Positions 1-5,683 of a stretch of DNA of 6,938 bases are shown here, piece by piece. Made by a program: the position numbers and the translations under genes. The stretch is from Ignavibacteriota bacterium (GTDB lineage Bacteria; Bacteroidota; Ignavibacteria; Palsa-1295). Positions within the stretch are counted from its first letter, which is position 1, and every line of letters starts with the position of its first letter. The stretch spans positions 1-6,938 of the forward strand of contig JANYLL010000067.1 of assembly GCA_025357895.1 (NCBI GenBank), read 5' to 3'. The notes below the pieces were generated by a model, which worked only from the letters and a program-made list of their open reading frames with translations, did no database searches and was not told the origin of the DNA.

Positions 1-1
1 A

Positions 2-1423
2 CCCGACGAAAAATTTTACGATGCAGCACATCCCGATTTTCTATTAACCAGTTTTGCTGCTAAAAATTACGATGAACTTGCAGATGCGCCCGTGATGGCA
101 GGAACAGGTTTTCAAACTCGGACTTTCAAAGATGGGAAGGCATGGTATGATATTGTCCTTGCAAGCGATAAACCATTTCCAATGGATTCACTTGAAGAGA
201 ATACACATAAGATTGTTCATGCTGAAACAGAATTTTTTCATGATGCGCCGTTCGATCATTACACCTTTCTTATATATGCGCCATCATATTCAAAATTAAC
301 CGGAGGCGGGCAAGGCGCATTGGAGCATGCCAATTCAAGTGCATATCTTCTCGTGAATCTTTCGTGGAATGTGTTCAAGCAATTCGGACCGGCAATTATT
401 TCGCACGAATTTTTTCATCTTTGGAATGTGAAGCGTATTCATTCCTCATTGCTCGGACCGTTTGATTATACCATGCGCGTGATGACAACATCACTCTGGC
501 TATCCGAAGGCATTACCGATTATTATGCTCATACGATTCTTACACGCTGGAATATTCTGCCCTATCGTAGTTTTGAATCAATGGTAGGTGACTTAACTAA
601 TTCTGTCAAAAGTTCAAAAGCTGCAAATACGAAAACTCTCGAAGAGCTTTCTATCGCCGAAAGTGATTTTGATCTTATGAATGCCCTTGTCTTTTATTCG
701 AAAGGTACGCTTGTCGGATTAATGCTCGATATAGAGATTCGTTCGCGCACCGATAATAAAAAATCGCTCGATGATGTGATGCTCGCTTTAAATGCTGAAG
801 CAAAAAAAGGAAAAACCTTTAAGGATAAAGAACTGATCGGCAAGGTTGAAAAAATCACCGGTCTTGATCTTCAGAATTTTTATAAAAAATATATTGCAGG
901 AACGGACGCATTGCCTATTGATGAATATCTGAGGAAAATGGGGATGGGCGATACACTTAGTATTAAAAAAGGTACTGCCGAAAAATATTCTGTTGCACAT
1001 AATTTTTTAGGGGATGTCTTACCAACACAGCATAAAGAAAGTCCCAGCAATAAGACGAAGTTTGTATTTTACAGAGCGCCTTCTGCAGGAAAAATGGAAA
1101 ACCCTCGTACGGAAGAAAGCGGATCAGAATTTGTTGGCATTCAACAAAGCGATACGTTAATATCTGTTAACGGAGAATCATTCACCATAGATAAATTCCA
1201 TGAGATAGGAAAATCATTTTCACCTCCTGTTACCTATGACCTTGAAGTGAAGAATTCATTTGGCAAAAAGCATGTAACCATTTCATATTTTGATAAGAAA
1301 GATAAAGCAACAGTGACTTCAGAAGATCATATCTCCCACCTAACATATAAATATGTCCGACTCCCCGATGCCACACCGCTTGAAGTTGCGATCAGACATG
1401 GAATTGTAGGAAAAGATTATTAG
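2..1423 (+). CDS. M61-family zinc metallopeptidase with degenerate PDZ domain (5' truncated by window edge)
   Basis: This is the C-terminal part of an M61 (glycyl aminopeptidase-like) metallopeptidase. The frame is open from base 2, giving 473 visible residues. The in-frame GTG-ATG near base 92 is internal, because the codons before it read NYDELADAPV, a stretch typical of this family. Visible motifs, numbered from base 2: a GGGQGALEHANSS segment (about 101-113), the zinc site HEFFH followed by LWNVKRI (H135, E136, H139), the probable third zinc ligand E169 in LSEG, and an FYSKGTLVGLMLDIEIR segment (about 231-247). Residues about 377-430 (FVGIQQSDTLISVNG) look like a PDZ domain, possibly peptide-binding. 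M61 proteins usually have around 600 residues, so roughly 120-150 are missing. Members are often secreted or periplasmic, but the signal peptide region lies outside the window. Family assignment is firm; the substrate is unknown. Confidence 0.9.
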   Translation, partial: PDEKFYDAAHPDFLLTSFAAKNYDELADAPVMAGTGFQTRTFKDGKAWYDIVLASDKPFPMDSLEENTHKIVHAETEFFHDAPFDHYTFLIYAPSYSKLTGGGQGALEHANSSAYLLVNLSWNVFKQFGPAIISHEFFHLWNVKRIHSSLLGPFDYTMRVMTTSLWLSEGITDYYAHTILTRWNILPYRSFESMVGDLTNSVKSSKAANTKTLEELSIAESDFDLMNALVFYSKGTLVGLMLDIEIRSRTDNKKSLDDVMLALNAEAKKGKTFKDKELIGKVEKITGLDLQNFYKKYIAGTDALPIDEYLRKMGMGDTLSIKKGTAEKYSVAHNFLGDVLPTQHKESPSNKTKFVFYRAPSAGKMENPRTEESGSEFVGIQQSDTLISVNGESFTIDKFHEIGKSFSPPVTYDLEVKNSFGKKHVTISYFDKKDKATVTSEDHISHLTYKYVRLPDATPLEVAIRHGIVGKDY

Positions 1424-1513
1424 TCTGAACCTTGATTTTAAGAAATTTTGAAGATTAAGAAAGATTAAATTCAAATCTCAAAATCTTTTAATCTCTTAAA
1501 ATCAAGGTTCAGA
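1424..1513. repeat. Long inverted repeat directly after the M61 stop codon
   Basis: Bases 1424-1443 (TCTGAACCTTGATTTTAAGA) are the exact reverse complement of 1494-1513, a perfect 20-bp inverted repeat around a 50-nt AT-rich centre. Within the centre, 1453-1458 (GATTAA) pairs with 1488-1493 and 1461-1466 (AAGATT) pairs with 1482-1487, so the whole 90 nt can fold into one interrupted hairpin. The left arm starts on the first base after the TAG stop. It could act as a transcript 3'-end stabiliser or a poor terminator, but it is AT-rich and lacks a GC stem with a T-tract. A dispersed palindromic repeat is the more likely reading (inference). Confidence 0.85.
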
Positions 1514-1530
1514 GAATTCTTCGGGAATTC
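1514..1530. repeat. Small hairpin of two GAATTC hexamers
   Basis: GAATTC, a 5-nt spacer TTCGG, and GAATTC again form a 6-bp stem directly next to the large inverted repeat. It is too weak to call a terminator and has no T-tract directly after it. It may be part of the same repeat element or chance. Confidence 0.4.
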
Positions 1531-1542
1531 ATTGCCCCCTTT

Positions 1543-1571
1543 TTGGCATTACAATAGTGTAAGAGTTTAAT
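1543..1571 (+). promoter_or_regulatory. Possible sigma-70-like promoter before the HNH gene
   Basis: TTGGCA (1543-1548), a 17-nt spacer, and TTTAAT (1566-1571) each match the -35 and -10 consensus at five of six positions. If real, transcription would start near 1578 and give an HNH transcript independent of the M61 gene. In Bacteroidota-like organisms the primary sigma factor prefers a different motif, so this is a tentative call from sequence resemblance only. Confidence 0.3.
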
Positions 1572-1819
1572 TATCTCCGGTTTGGCAGACCGGTGAGCTT
1601 AAAAAGGAAGAATACGTCTTCAGTAAAATCAATACGATCCACAAGGCTCATACGCACGGAGCCTCGCGCTATATCAACCATCTCGCAGGTGTTGATGATG
1701 ATGTAGCTGCCGCTATCTTAGAATCCGAAAGTCCCGAGCTTGCCGGGACGCAGCCAAACGCACTCTCAGGCAAAGTTTTACTCCTTAACGGCAACTACGA
1801 ACCGCTGACGATCTGCTCG
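1571..1819 (+). other. In-frame upstream extension of the HNH gene lacking a start codon
   Basis: The HNH reading frame stays open upstream of the GTG at 1820, back to a TAA at 1568-1570. The part nearest the GTG reads KVLLLNGNYEPLTICS, which is the conserved N-terminus of this HNH family, so it is genuine coding sequence and the GTG at 1820 is too late. Farther upstream the frame reads YVFSKINTIHKAHTHGASRY and then a segment rich in D, A and E, which I do not recognise. No ATG, GTG or TTG occurs in frame from 1571 to 1819. An SD-like AAGGAAG (1604-1610) is followed only by GTC at 1616. A lost start codon, a frameshift (natural or an assembly error) or a rare non-canonical start are all possible. 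Confidence 0.6.
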
Positions 1820-2263
1820 GTGCAGAAAGCCATTATCCTCCTTTTTATGGATAAAGCAGAAATTGTCAGCATAGCAAAAGATAAAATCGTACGCTCGGCT
1901 CATACGACGATGGATTTTCCGAGTGTCATCCGCCTTGCGCATTTTATCCGCGTACCATTTAAAAAAGTTATTCTTTCGCGCAAAAACATTCTGCGTCGCG
2001 ACGGACATACCTGCCAATATTGCGGAGCACGAACCGGACTGACCGTCGATCATATCCATCCAAAATCGCGCGGCGGCGAAGATTCATGGGAGAATCTCGT
2101 CACTGCCTGCTTGCGCTGCAATAATAAAAAAGGCAGCATGACTCCCGACGATGCACGAATGCCGCTCACAAAAAAACCTGTCCGCCCGAACCATGTTATC
2201 TTCCTGCGTCAATATGTAGGAAGGGTAGATAAGAACTGGGAGCCGTATTTGTTTATGCACTAA
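1820..2263 (+). CDS. HNH endonuclease domain protein (5' end uncertain; coding continues upstream)
   Basis: This is a small HNH nuclease-family protein. The bounds given use the only canonical start available, a GTG, but the family-conserved N-terminus is encoded in frame upstream, so the true protein is longer, at least about 165 residues. Numbered from the GTG: a helical N-terminal part (IILLFMDKAEIVS), FPSVIRLAHFIRVPFKKVILSRKNI (about 33-57), then the zinc-stabilised HNH core with CQYC (C65, C68), VDHIHPKSRGG (D77, H78, H80) and CLRCNN (C97, C100, N101, N102). The four cysteines should bind structural zinc and the DH...N residues form the metal-dependent nuclease site. Stand-alone proteins of this type are common chromosomal genes and their role is mostly unknown; nothing adjacent marks it as a defence or homing nuclease. 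GC is clearly higher than in the following gene. The TAA stop abuts the next ATG. Confidence 0.85.
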   Translation: MQKAIILLFMDKAEIVSIAKDKIVRSAHTTMDFPSVIRLAHFIRVPFKKVILSRKNILRRDGHTCQYCGARTGLTVDHIHPKSRGGEDSWENLVTACLRCNNKKGSMTPDDARMPLTKKPVRPNHVIFLRQYVGRVDKNWEPYLFMH

Positions 2264-3289
2264 ATGGTACGAATACTTGCAATATTATTTTTTGTCTTTA
2301 TCGCCGCATTAGAACGTCCAGCTTTATGCCAATGCTCCGATGCAGGTATTTGCTCTTTGGAAAATCATACAGATAGATTACGCCCCTTATTTTTAAGTCT
2401 TACATATGATTATGGATATGGCGGCAAGCAAGATAATATCTTTATCAATGATCTAAAACTTGCAATAAATTATCAGGTTACTTCACGATTAGGAATAAGT
2501 GCTATTCTACCCTTCACAAAAAAAGTTTTAAATAATACTAATTATTCCGGAAGTGTGGAGGGAATAGGCGATATAATTATTAATGCAACTTTTGAAATAT
2601 TCTCAAAAGATCCAGAGATTACCGGCGATCTTTATGAACCCAGAGAGACCTGTTTTAATGATGCTAATTTGACACGTCTTCCTAAAACTTATCTACTTTT
2701 AGATATTGGATCAAAATTAGCGACAGGAAATATTATCAAGAACCAACTTCCCTTACGATATCAAACAGGATTAGGAAGCAATGATCTTCTTCTTGGAATT
2801 TCGTATATCCCCGGTCCAAAAACTGCAGGAGGCGGCGGGACTGATTCACCGCAGTACTGGAAATTTAGATTTGGCTTTCAAATTCCTTTTGGAATCACCT
2901 CTAACAGTATTGATTCAATCCGAAGAGGACCGGATCTTGTCGGAAGAGTTACATACTTTAATGCTATCCCCAATTTTGATTACCAGCTTGAATTATTTGC
3001 TATAAAGAGATTAACCAAAACGAAAAAATATTTTCAAGGCCCTTTACTTGTAACAAATGAAAACTCCCCCGATGTCATTGATACACTTTACGGAAATTAC
3101 GAAATTCCAAAATCGGATTTTTTCCAAATTAATCTAAGGCTTTTTGCTAAATATTATTTTGCTACAGATGCGGGTGTACTGATCGGGGCAGCAATTCCTT
3201 TTTTAAGGAGAGGTGAAAATATTGATGGTCTTGAACGAAGCTATACAATCTTCTGCGGAATCAGTTATCTATTCGGACGGCATCAATAA
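2264..3289 (+). CDS. Predicted outer-membrane beta-barrel protein (phenol MetA-pathway/transporter-like fold)
   Basis: A 341-residue protein with an N-terminal signal peptide (R3, hydrophobic 4-16), followed by a mature N-terminus with a cysteine cluster, CQCSDAGIC (C22, C24, C30). The remainder alternates polar and hydrophobic residues in short strands with aromatic edges, as in outer-membrane barrels. Residues about 98-110 (SVEGIGDIIINATF) and 143-180 (LLLDIGSKLATGN, then TGLGSNDLLLGISY) resemble the pattern of the PF13557 phenol-degradation MetA-like barrel family (G-x-GD, LPTGD and TGS motifs); this is recognition by eye, not a search. It is predicted to sit in the outer membrane, with unknown cargo. 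The ATG directly follows the HNH TAA, so translation may be coupled, with no good ribosome-binding site (GGGAG lies about 20 nt upstream). The gene is AT-rich compared with HNH, so the two may have different histories. The C23-like CxCSDAGxC motif does not form a clean lipobox. Confidence 0.65.
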   Translation: MVRILAILFFVFIAALERPALCQCSDAGICSLENHTDRLRPLFLSLTYDYGYGGKQDNIFINDLKLAINYQVTSRLGISAILPFTKKVLNNTNYSGSVEGIGDIIINATFEIFSKDPEITGDLYEPRETCFNDANLTRLPKTYLLLDIGSKLATGNIIKNQLPLRYQTGLGSNDLLLGISYIPGPKTAGGGGTDSPQYWKFRFGFQIPFGITSNSIDSIRRGPDLVGRVTYFNAIPNFDYQLELFAIKRLTKTKKYFQGPLLVTNENSPDVIDTLYGNYEIPKSDFFQINLRLFAKYYFATDAGVLIGAAIPFLRRGENIDGLERSYTIFCGISYLFGRHQ

Positions 3290-3625
3290 TTTTTCGTATA
3301 TTGGTTGGATGAATGATAGGCACCTATGCCTTCGGCAATTAAAAAATGTAAAATTCAAAATTAAAATTTTGGGTAAGGAGAAAACAGCCAATGTGTAAAC
3401 TTCGTAGGTTGATTTATAATGGGTTATATATGGCTCAGAGGGGTAGTTATTAATTCTAACCAGCTATAAACTATCAGCTTCCCCAAAAAAGACTACGGTT
3501 TTGGCGAGCGTTTTGATGAGCGGCTGGAAGTTGTTGAAAACAAAGAATATCACTGTGCACACATAGGTGCCTATTTAGTAAGAAGAAGGCGGAAGGATGA
3601 AGCGGAGGAAAGACATTACTTTACG
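3290..3625. other. Convergent intergenic region with decayed or repeat sequence
   Basis: This stretch separates the two convergent gene blocks and holds no intact gene. It contains a 13-bp inverted repeat (3316-3328 and 3562-3574), an AT-rich tract with a perfect short palindrome CAAAATT-AA-AATTTTG (3356-3371), and a start-less open frame running from 3470 into the end of the uracil-DNA glycosylase gene. No convincing GC-rich terminator with a T-tract was found on either strand. Confidence 0.6.
3316..3574. repeat. Widely spaced 13-bp inverted repeat bounding 259 bp
   Basis: ATAGGCACCTATG (3316-3328) is the exact reverse complement of CATAGGTGCCTAT (3562-3574). Each copy is also nearly self-palindromic (ATAGG-CA-CCTAT). 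The arrangement could be the terminal repeats of a decayed small insertion, or two copies of a dispersed repeat in opposite orientation. No target-site duplication is evident in the flanks. Confidence 0.55.
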
Positions 3626-3643
3626 TCATCCGTTCCCAACTAA
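3470..3643 (+). pseudogene. Possible remnant of a protein-coding gene (no start codon)
   Basis: An open frame of 57 codons ends at TAA 3641-3643 and reads KKDYGFGERFDERLEVVENK, then EYHCAHIGAYLVRRRRKDEA, then a short tail. The charged, amphipathic composition looks more protein-like than a random frame. There is no ATG, GTG or TTG start in it and a stop (TAA 3467-3469) lies just upstream. Its last 18 bases overlap the antisense end of the uracil-DNA glycosylase gene. I do not recognise the family. It may be the tail of a gene lost by deletion, or chance; confidence is low. Confidence 0.25.
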
Positions 3644-4444
3644 TTCATCATAAAGCTTTCTGAATTTCTTCAGATCTTCCCAGGCGCCGACTTTCCAGGC
3701 GGGGTTGCGCATTAAGGCAGCTGGGTGGTAAGTGACCATAACCTTCGCTCCCATGAAATCGAATGTTTTGCCGCGCATCGCAGCGAGCGAATCAGACTCA
3801 AGTTTCAATAAATTATTTCCGGCAACTCTGCCAACACACAGAATCATTTTCGGTTTAATGATCTCGATCTGCTTCCAGAGATATGGCTCGCACGCAGCAA
3901 CTTCATGAGGTTTCGGATCGCGGTTTCCTGGAGGGCGGGATTTTAGGATGTTGGCAATATAGACTTCTTCGCGTGGGAAATTTATGGCGATCAGCATTTT
4001 ATTCAGAAGCTGACCGGCTCTGCCGACAAAGGGCTCGCCTTTTTCATCTTCATCTTTTCCCGGCGCTTCGCCTATGACCATAACTTTTGCATTCGGATTG
4101 CCGACGCCGAAAACAAAATTTGTGCGGGTCAAATGTAGGTCGCATTTTGTGCAATTCTCTGCAAGGGATTTGAGCATGGGAAGATCGGTGGATGATTTCC
4201 AATCGTCTGAGGATTGGGGAGTGGTGATTCGTGGTTCGTGGTTCGTGGTTCGTGGCTCGGATTTTGAAATTGCAGCTTCTTTTTTATTCTTCATATTTAC
4301 TATTTCATTTTCTTCTTCACGCATCACGGAACGCGAATCACGAACCACGACTTCTGAAAGATACAATGTCTCTTCGCCTGAAGCAAGTCTGTTCTTCGCC
4401 CAGGTTTCGATGTCAGAAATAATTTCGTCTTTTGTTCGAGGCAT
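3626..4444 (-). CDS. udg: Family 4 uracil-DNA glycosylase (iron-sulfur type)
   Basis: This enzyme removes uracil from DNA as the first step of base-excision repair. The 272-residue protein has an N-terminal helical stretch (about 1-32), a long low-complexity linker (about 33-88), and the catalytic domain (about 89-270). Diagnostic motifs: CTKC (C98, C101), GEAPGKDEDEKGEPFVGRAG (125-144), the NILKSRPPGNRDP segment (165-177), C185 in AACEPYL, and HPAALMRNP (240-248). Family members usually bind a 4Fe-4S cluster with four cysteines; here the position normally in K-C-R-P-P is serine (S169), leaving C98, C101 and C185, with C203 nearby. The linker is encoded by a repeat (see 4224-4351) and makes the protein longer than the roughly 200-230 residues usual in the family. 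The ATG directly follows the coaBC TAA, so coupled translation in one operon is likely. Confidence 0.92.
   Translation of the reverse strand: MPRTKDEIISDIETWAKNRLASGEETLYLSEVVVRDSRSVMREEENEIVNMKNKKEAAISKSEPRTTNHEPRITTPQSSDDWKSSTDLPMLKSLAENCTKCDLHLTRTNFVFGVGNPNAKVMVIGEAPGKDEDEKGEPFVGRAGQLLNKMLIAINFPREEVYIANILKSRPPGNRDPKPHEVAACEPYLWKQIEIIKPKMILCVGRVAGNNLLKLESDSLAAMRGKTFDFMGAKVMVTYHPAALMRNPAWKVGAWEDLKKFRKLYDELVGNG
4224..4351. repeat. Repeat element inside udg: four tandem 7-mers plus inverted arm
   Basis: TTCGTGG is repeated four times without change at 4228-4255. About 85 nt away, 4339-4350 (CACGAACCACGA) is the exact reverse complement of 4229-4240, and weaker complementarity extends on through about 4321. 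The element is read in frame by udg. Because the period is 7 it yields a seven-residue peptide repeat, EPRTTNH then EPRITT, from one arm, and VVVRDSRSVMRE from the other. Similar period-7 GTGGTTC-type repeats are familiar from uncultured bacterial genomes (from memory, not searched). Confidence 0.8.
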
Positions 4445-5683
4445 TTATTCCATCTCAGCAATTAGTGAAAGAATAATTCTGGCGCATTCAGTTTTCGTTA
4501 CGAGCGGCACTTCTTTTTGCAAGCCTTCTTTTGTGAAAATGGTGATGCGATTGGTATCAGTAGAAAATCCTGCGTCCATTTCATCAAATCGATTCAAAAT
4601 TATCATATCAAGACCTTTGGAATCTAATTTTCCTTTTGCATATTTTATTGCGCCTTCGCCGCCTTCAAGAGCAAAGCCGATGATCTTTTGCTTTGCTTTC
4701 TTATTGCTCATGACATCTTTTAAAATATCACGCGTCGGCGAAAGATCAAGCGACCATTTCTTTTTATGCGTCTTTTTTATTTTTTCTTTTTCCGGATCGC
4801 TTGCCCGGAAATCACTGACGGCTGCGCTCATGATAAGAATGTCATGTCCCGATAATTGCGAAAGCACTTCATCGCGCATCTCATCTGCGGTTTCAACATT
4901 AATACGATTGACCGAGGAAGGAGTTTTCTCCGATGACGGTCCCATGATAAGCGTGACGTCAGCTCCGAAAATTTCTGCTGCTTCCTTTGCAAGCGCTGCG
5001 CCCATTTTTCCGCTTGAACGGTTACCAATAAAACGAACGGGATCGATCGGTTCGTATGTCGGACCGCCGGTGATGAGGATATGTTTTCCGGCAAGAGGAA
5101 GTGGTCGGGTTTCGGGTTGAGGGTTTTGGGTATCAGCTGTTACAAGCAACTGCTGGAATTGCTTCACCACATCATCGGCTTCAGGCATTCTGCCCATACC
5201 GACTAATCCGCTTGCAAGATTGCCTTTTACCGGCTCGATAAATTTTACGCCTTTATTACGGAGCCATTCAATATTTTCCTGCACGGCAGGCTGCTGCCAC
5301 ATTTCTTCATCCATTGCAGGAGCGATGATGAGTTGGGCATTATCTCCGAGTGACGAAGCAAGAAGAAGTACGGGATTATCATATATGCCGCGCCGCAATT
5401 TTCCCAGTGTCGCTGCCGAGCATGGTGCGATCAGCATTGCATGCGCCGATCTTCCGAGATGCACATGCCATGTTCCTTTCCCCGAAGATGGAAAAATTTC
5501 TGTTATTGCTTCGTTGCCGGTAAGAATTGAGAGACTGTATGGAGTAGTAAATTTTTGAGCGGAATTCGTCAGAGCGCAATGCACTTCGGCTCCGGTACGA
5601 ACTAATTCGCGGGCAATGATCGGAGCCTTCGCTGCTGCGATGGAGCCGGTGATGCCGTAGATTATTTTTTTTGCGTTAAGCAT
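4445..5683 (-). CDS. coaBC: Bifunctional phosphopantothenoylcysteine decarboxylase / phosphopantothenate-cysteine ligase
   Basis: CoaBC joins cysteine to 4'-phosphopantothenate and decarboxylates the product to 4'-phosphopantetheine in coenzyme A synthesis. The chosen start gives 412 residues beginning MLNAKKIIYGITGSIAAAKA. CoaC flavoprotein domain (about 1-180): flavin-binding GSIAAAKAP (13-21), probable catalytic H73 in HVHLGRSAH, PAMDEEMW (122-129) and substrate-clamp region LASGLVGMGRM (156-166). Linker about 181-198. CoaB domain (about 199-412): GGPTYEPIDPVRFIGNRSSG (206-225), SAAVSDFR (286-293), EKIKK (300-304) and AGFSTDTNRI (371-380). Two positions differ from the E. coli enzyme, D125 for Asn and S158 for Cys; both substitutions are, as I recall, usual in Bacteroidota-type enzymes. 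An upstream ATG at 5731 would add MNASRRLKPAPTERKF, but that peptide is read from a palindromic repeat, so 5683 is preferred. The stop codon abuts the udg start. Confidence 0.95.
   Translation of the reverse strand: MLNAKKIIYGITGSIAAAKAPIIARELVRTGAEVHCALTNSAQKFTTPYSLSILTGNEAITEIFPSSGKGTWHVHLGRSAHAMLIAPCSAATLGKLRRGIYDNPVLLLASSLGDNAQLIIAPAMDEEMWQQPAVQENIEWLRNKGVKFIEPVKGNLASGLVGMGRMPEADDVVKQFQQLLVTADTQNPQPETRPLPLAGKHILITGGPTYEPIDPVRFIGNRSSGKMGAALAKEAAEIFGADVTLIMGPSSEKTPSSVNRINVETADEMRDEVLSQLSGHDILIMSAAVSDFRASDPEKEKIKKTHKKKWSLDLSPTRDILKDVMSNKKAKQKIIGFALEGGEGAIKYAKGKLDSKGLDMIILNRFDEMDAGFSTDTNRITIFTKEGLQKEVPLVTKTECARIILSLIAEME
5107..5130 (+). repeat. G-quadruplex-forming period-7 G tract in the coaBC linker
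   Basis: Four GGG runs at 5107-5109, 5114-5116, 5121-5123 and 5128-5130 are separated by 4-nt loops (TTTC, TTGA, TTTT), matching the canonical G3-N4 quadruplex pattern exactly. It lies on the plus strand, which is the template strand for coaBC, and encodes the interdomain linker around NPQPETRP. Being period 7, it is not aligned with codons and probably arose by repeat expansion in a tolerant linker. Confidence 0.7.

Noticed and set aside
1593..1706. Short frame ending ATG-ATG-ATG-TAG, considered as a leader with a programmed frameshift into HNH
   Set aside because: No slippery heptamer or downstream pseudoknot is visible and the encoded peptide is not protein-like.
3317..3345. Terminator for the barrel gene (TGCC-TTC-GGCA hairpin)
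   Set aside because: Only a 4-bp stem and it is followed by an A-rich rather than T-rich tract on the coding strand.
3213..3398. 61-codon plus-strand frame with an AGGAG-like sequence ahead of it
   Set aside because: It begins inside the barrel gene in another frame and runs into repeat-like intergenic sequence; no protein-like pattern.
3421..3466. tRNA-like D-arm sequence (GGCTCAGAGGGGTAGT)
   Set aside because: No acceptor stem, anticodon arm or T-arm can be built around it.
4228..4255. CRISPR-like direct repeats
   Set aside because: The units are 7 bp, contiguous and lack spacers.
4074..5120. Long plus-strand open frame (348 codons) across udg and coaBC
   Set aside because: It is antisense to two well-recognised genes, its translation is Ser/Phe-rich with no motif, and it is explained by codon bias on the coding strand.
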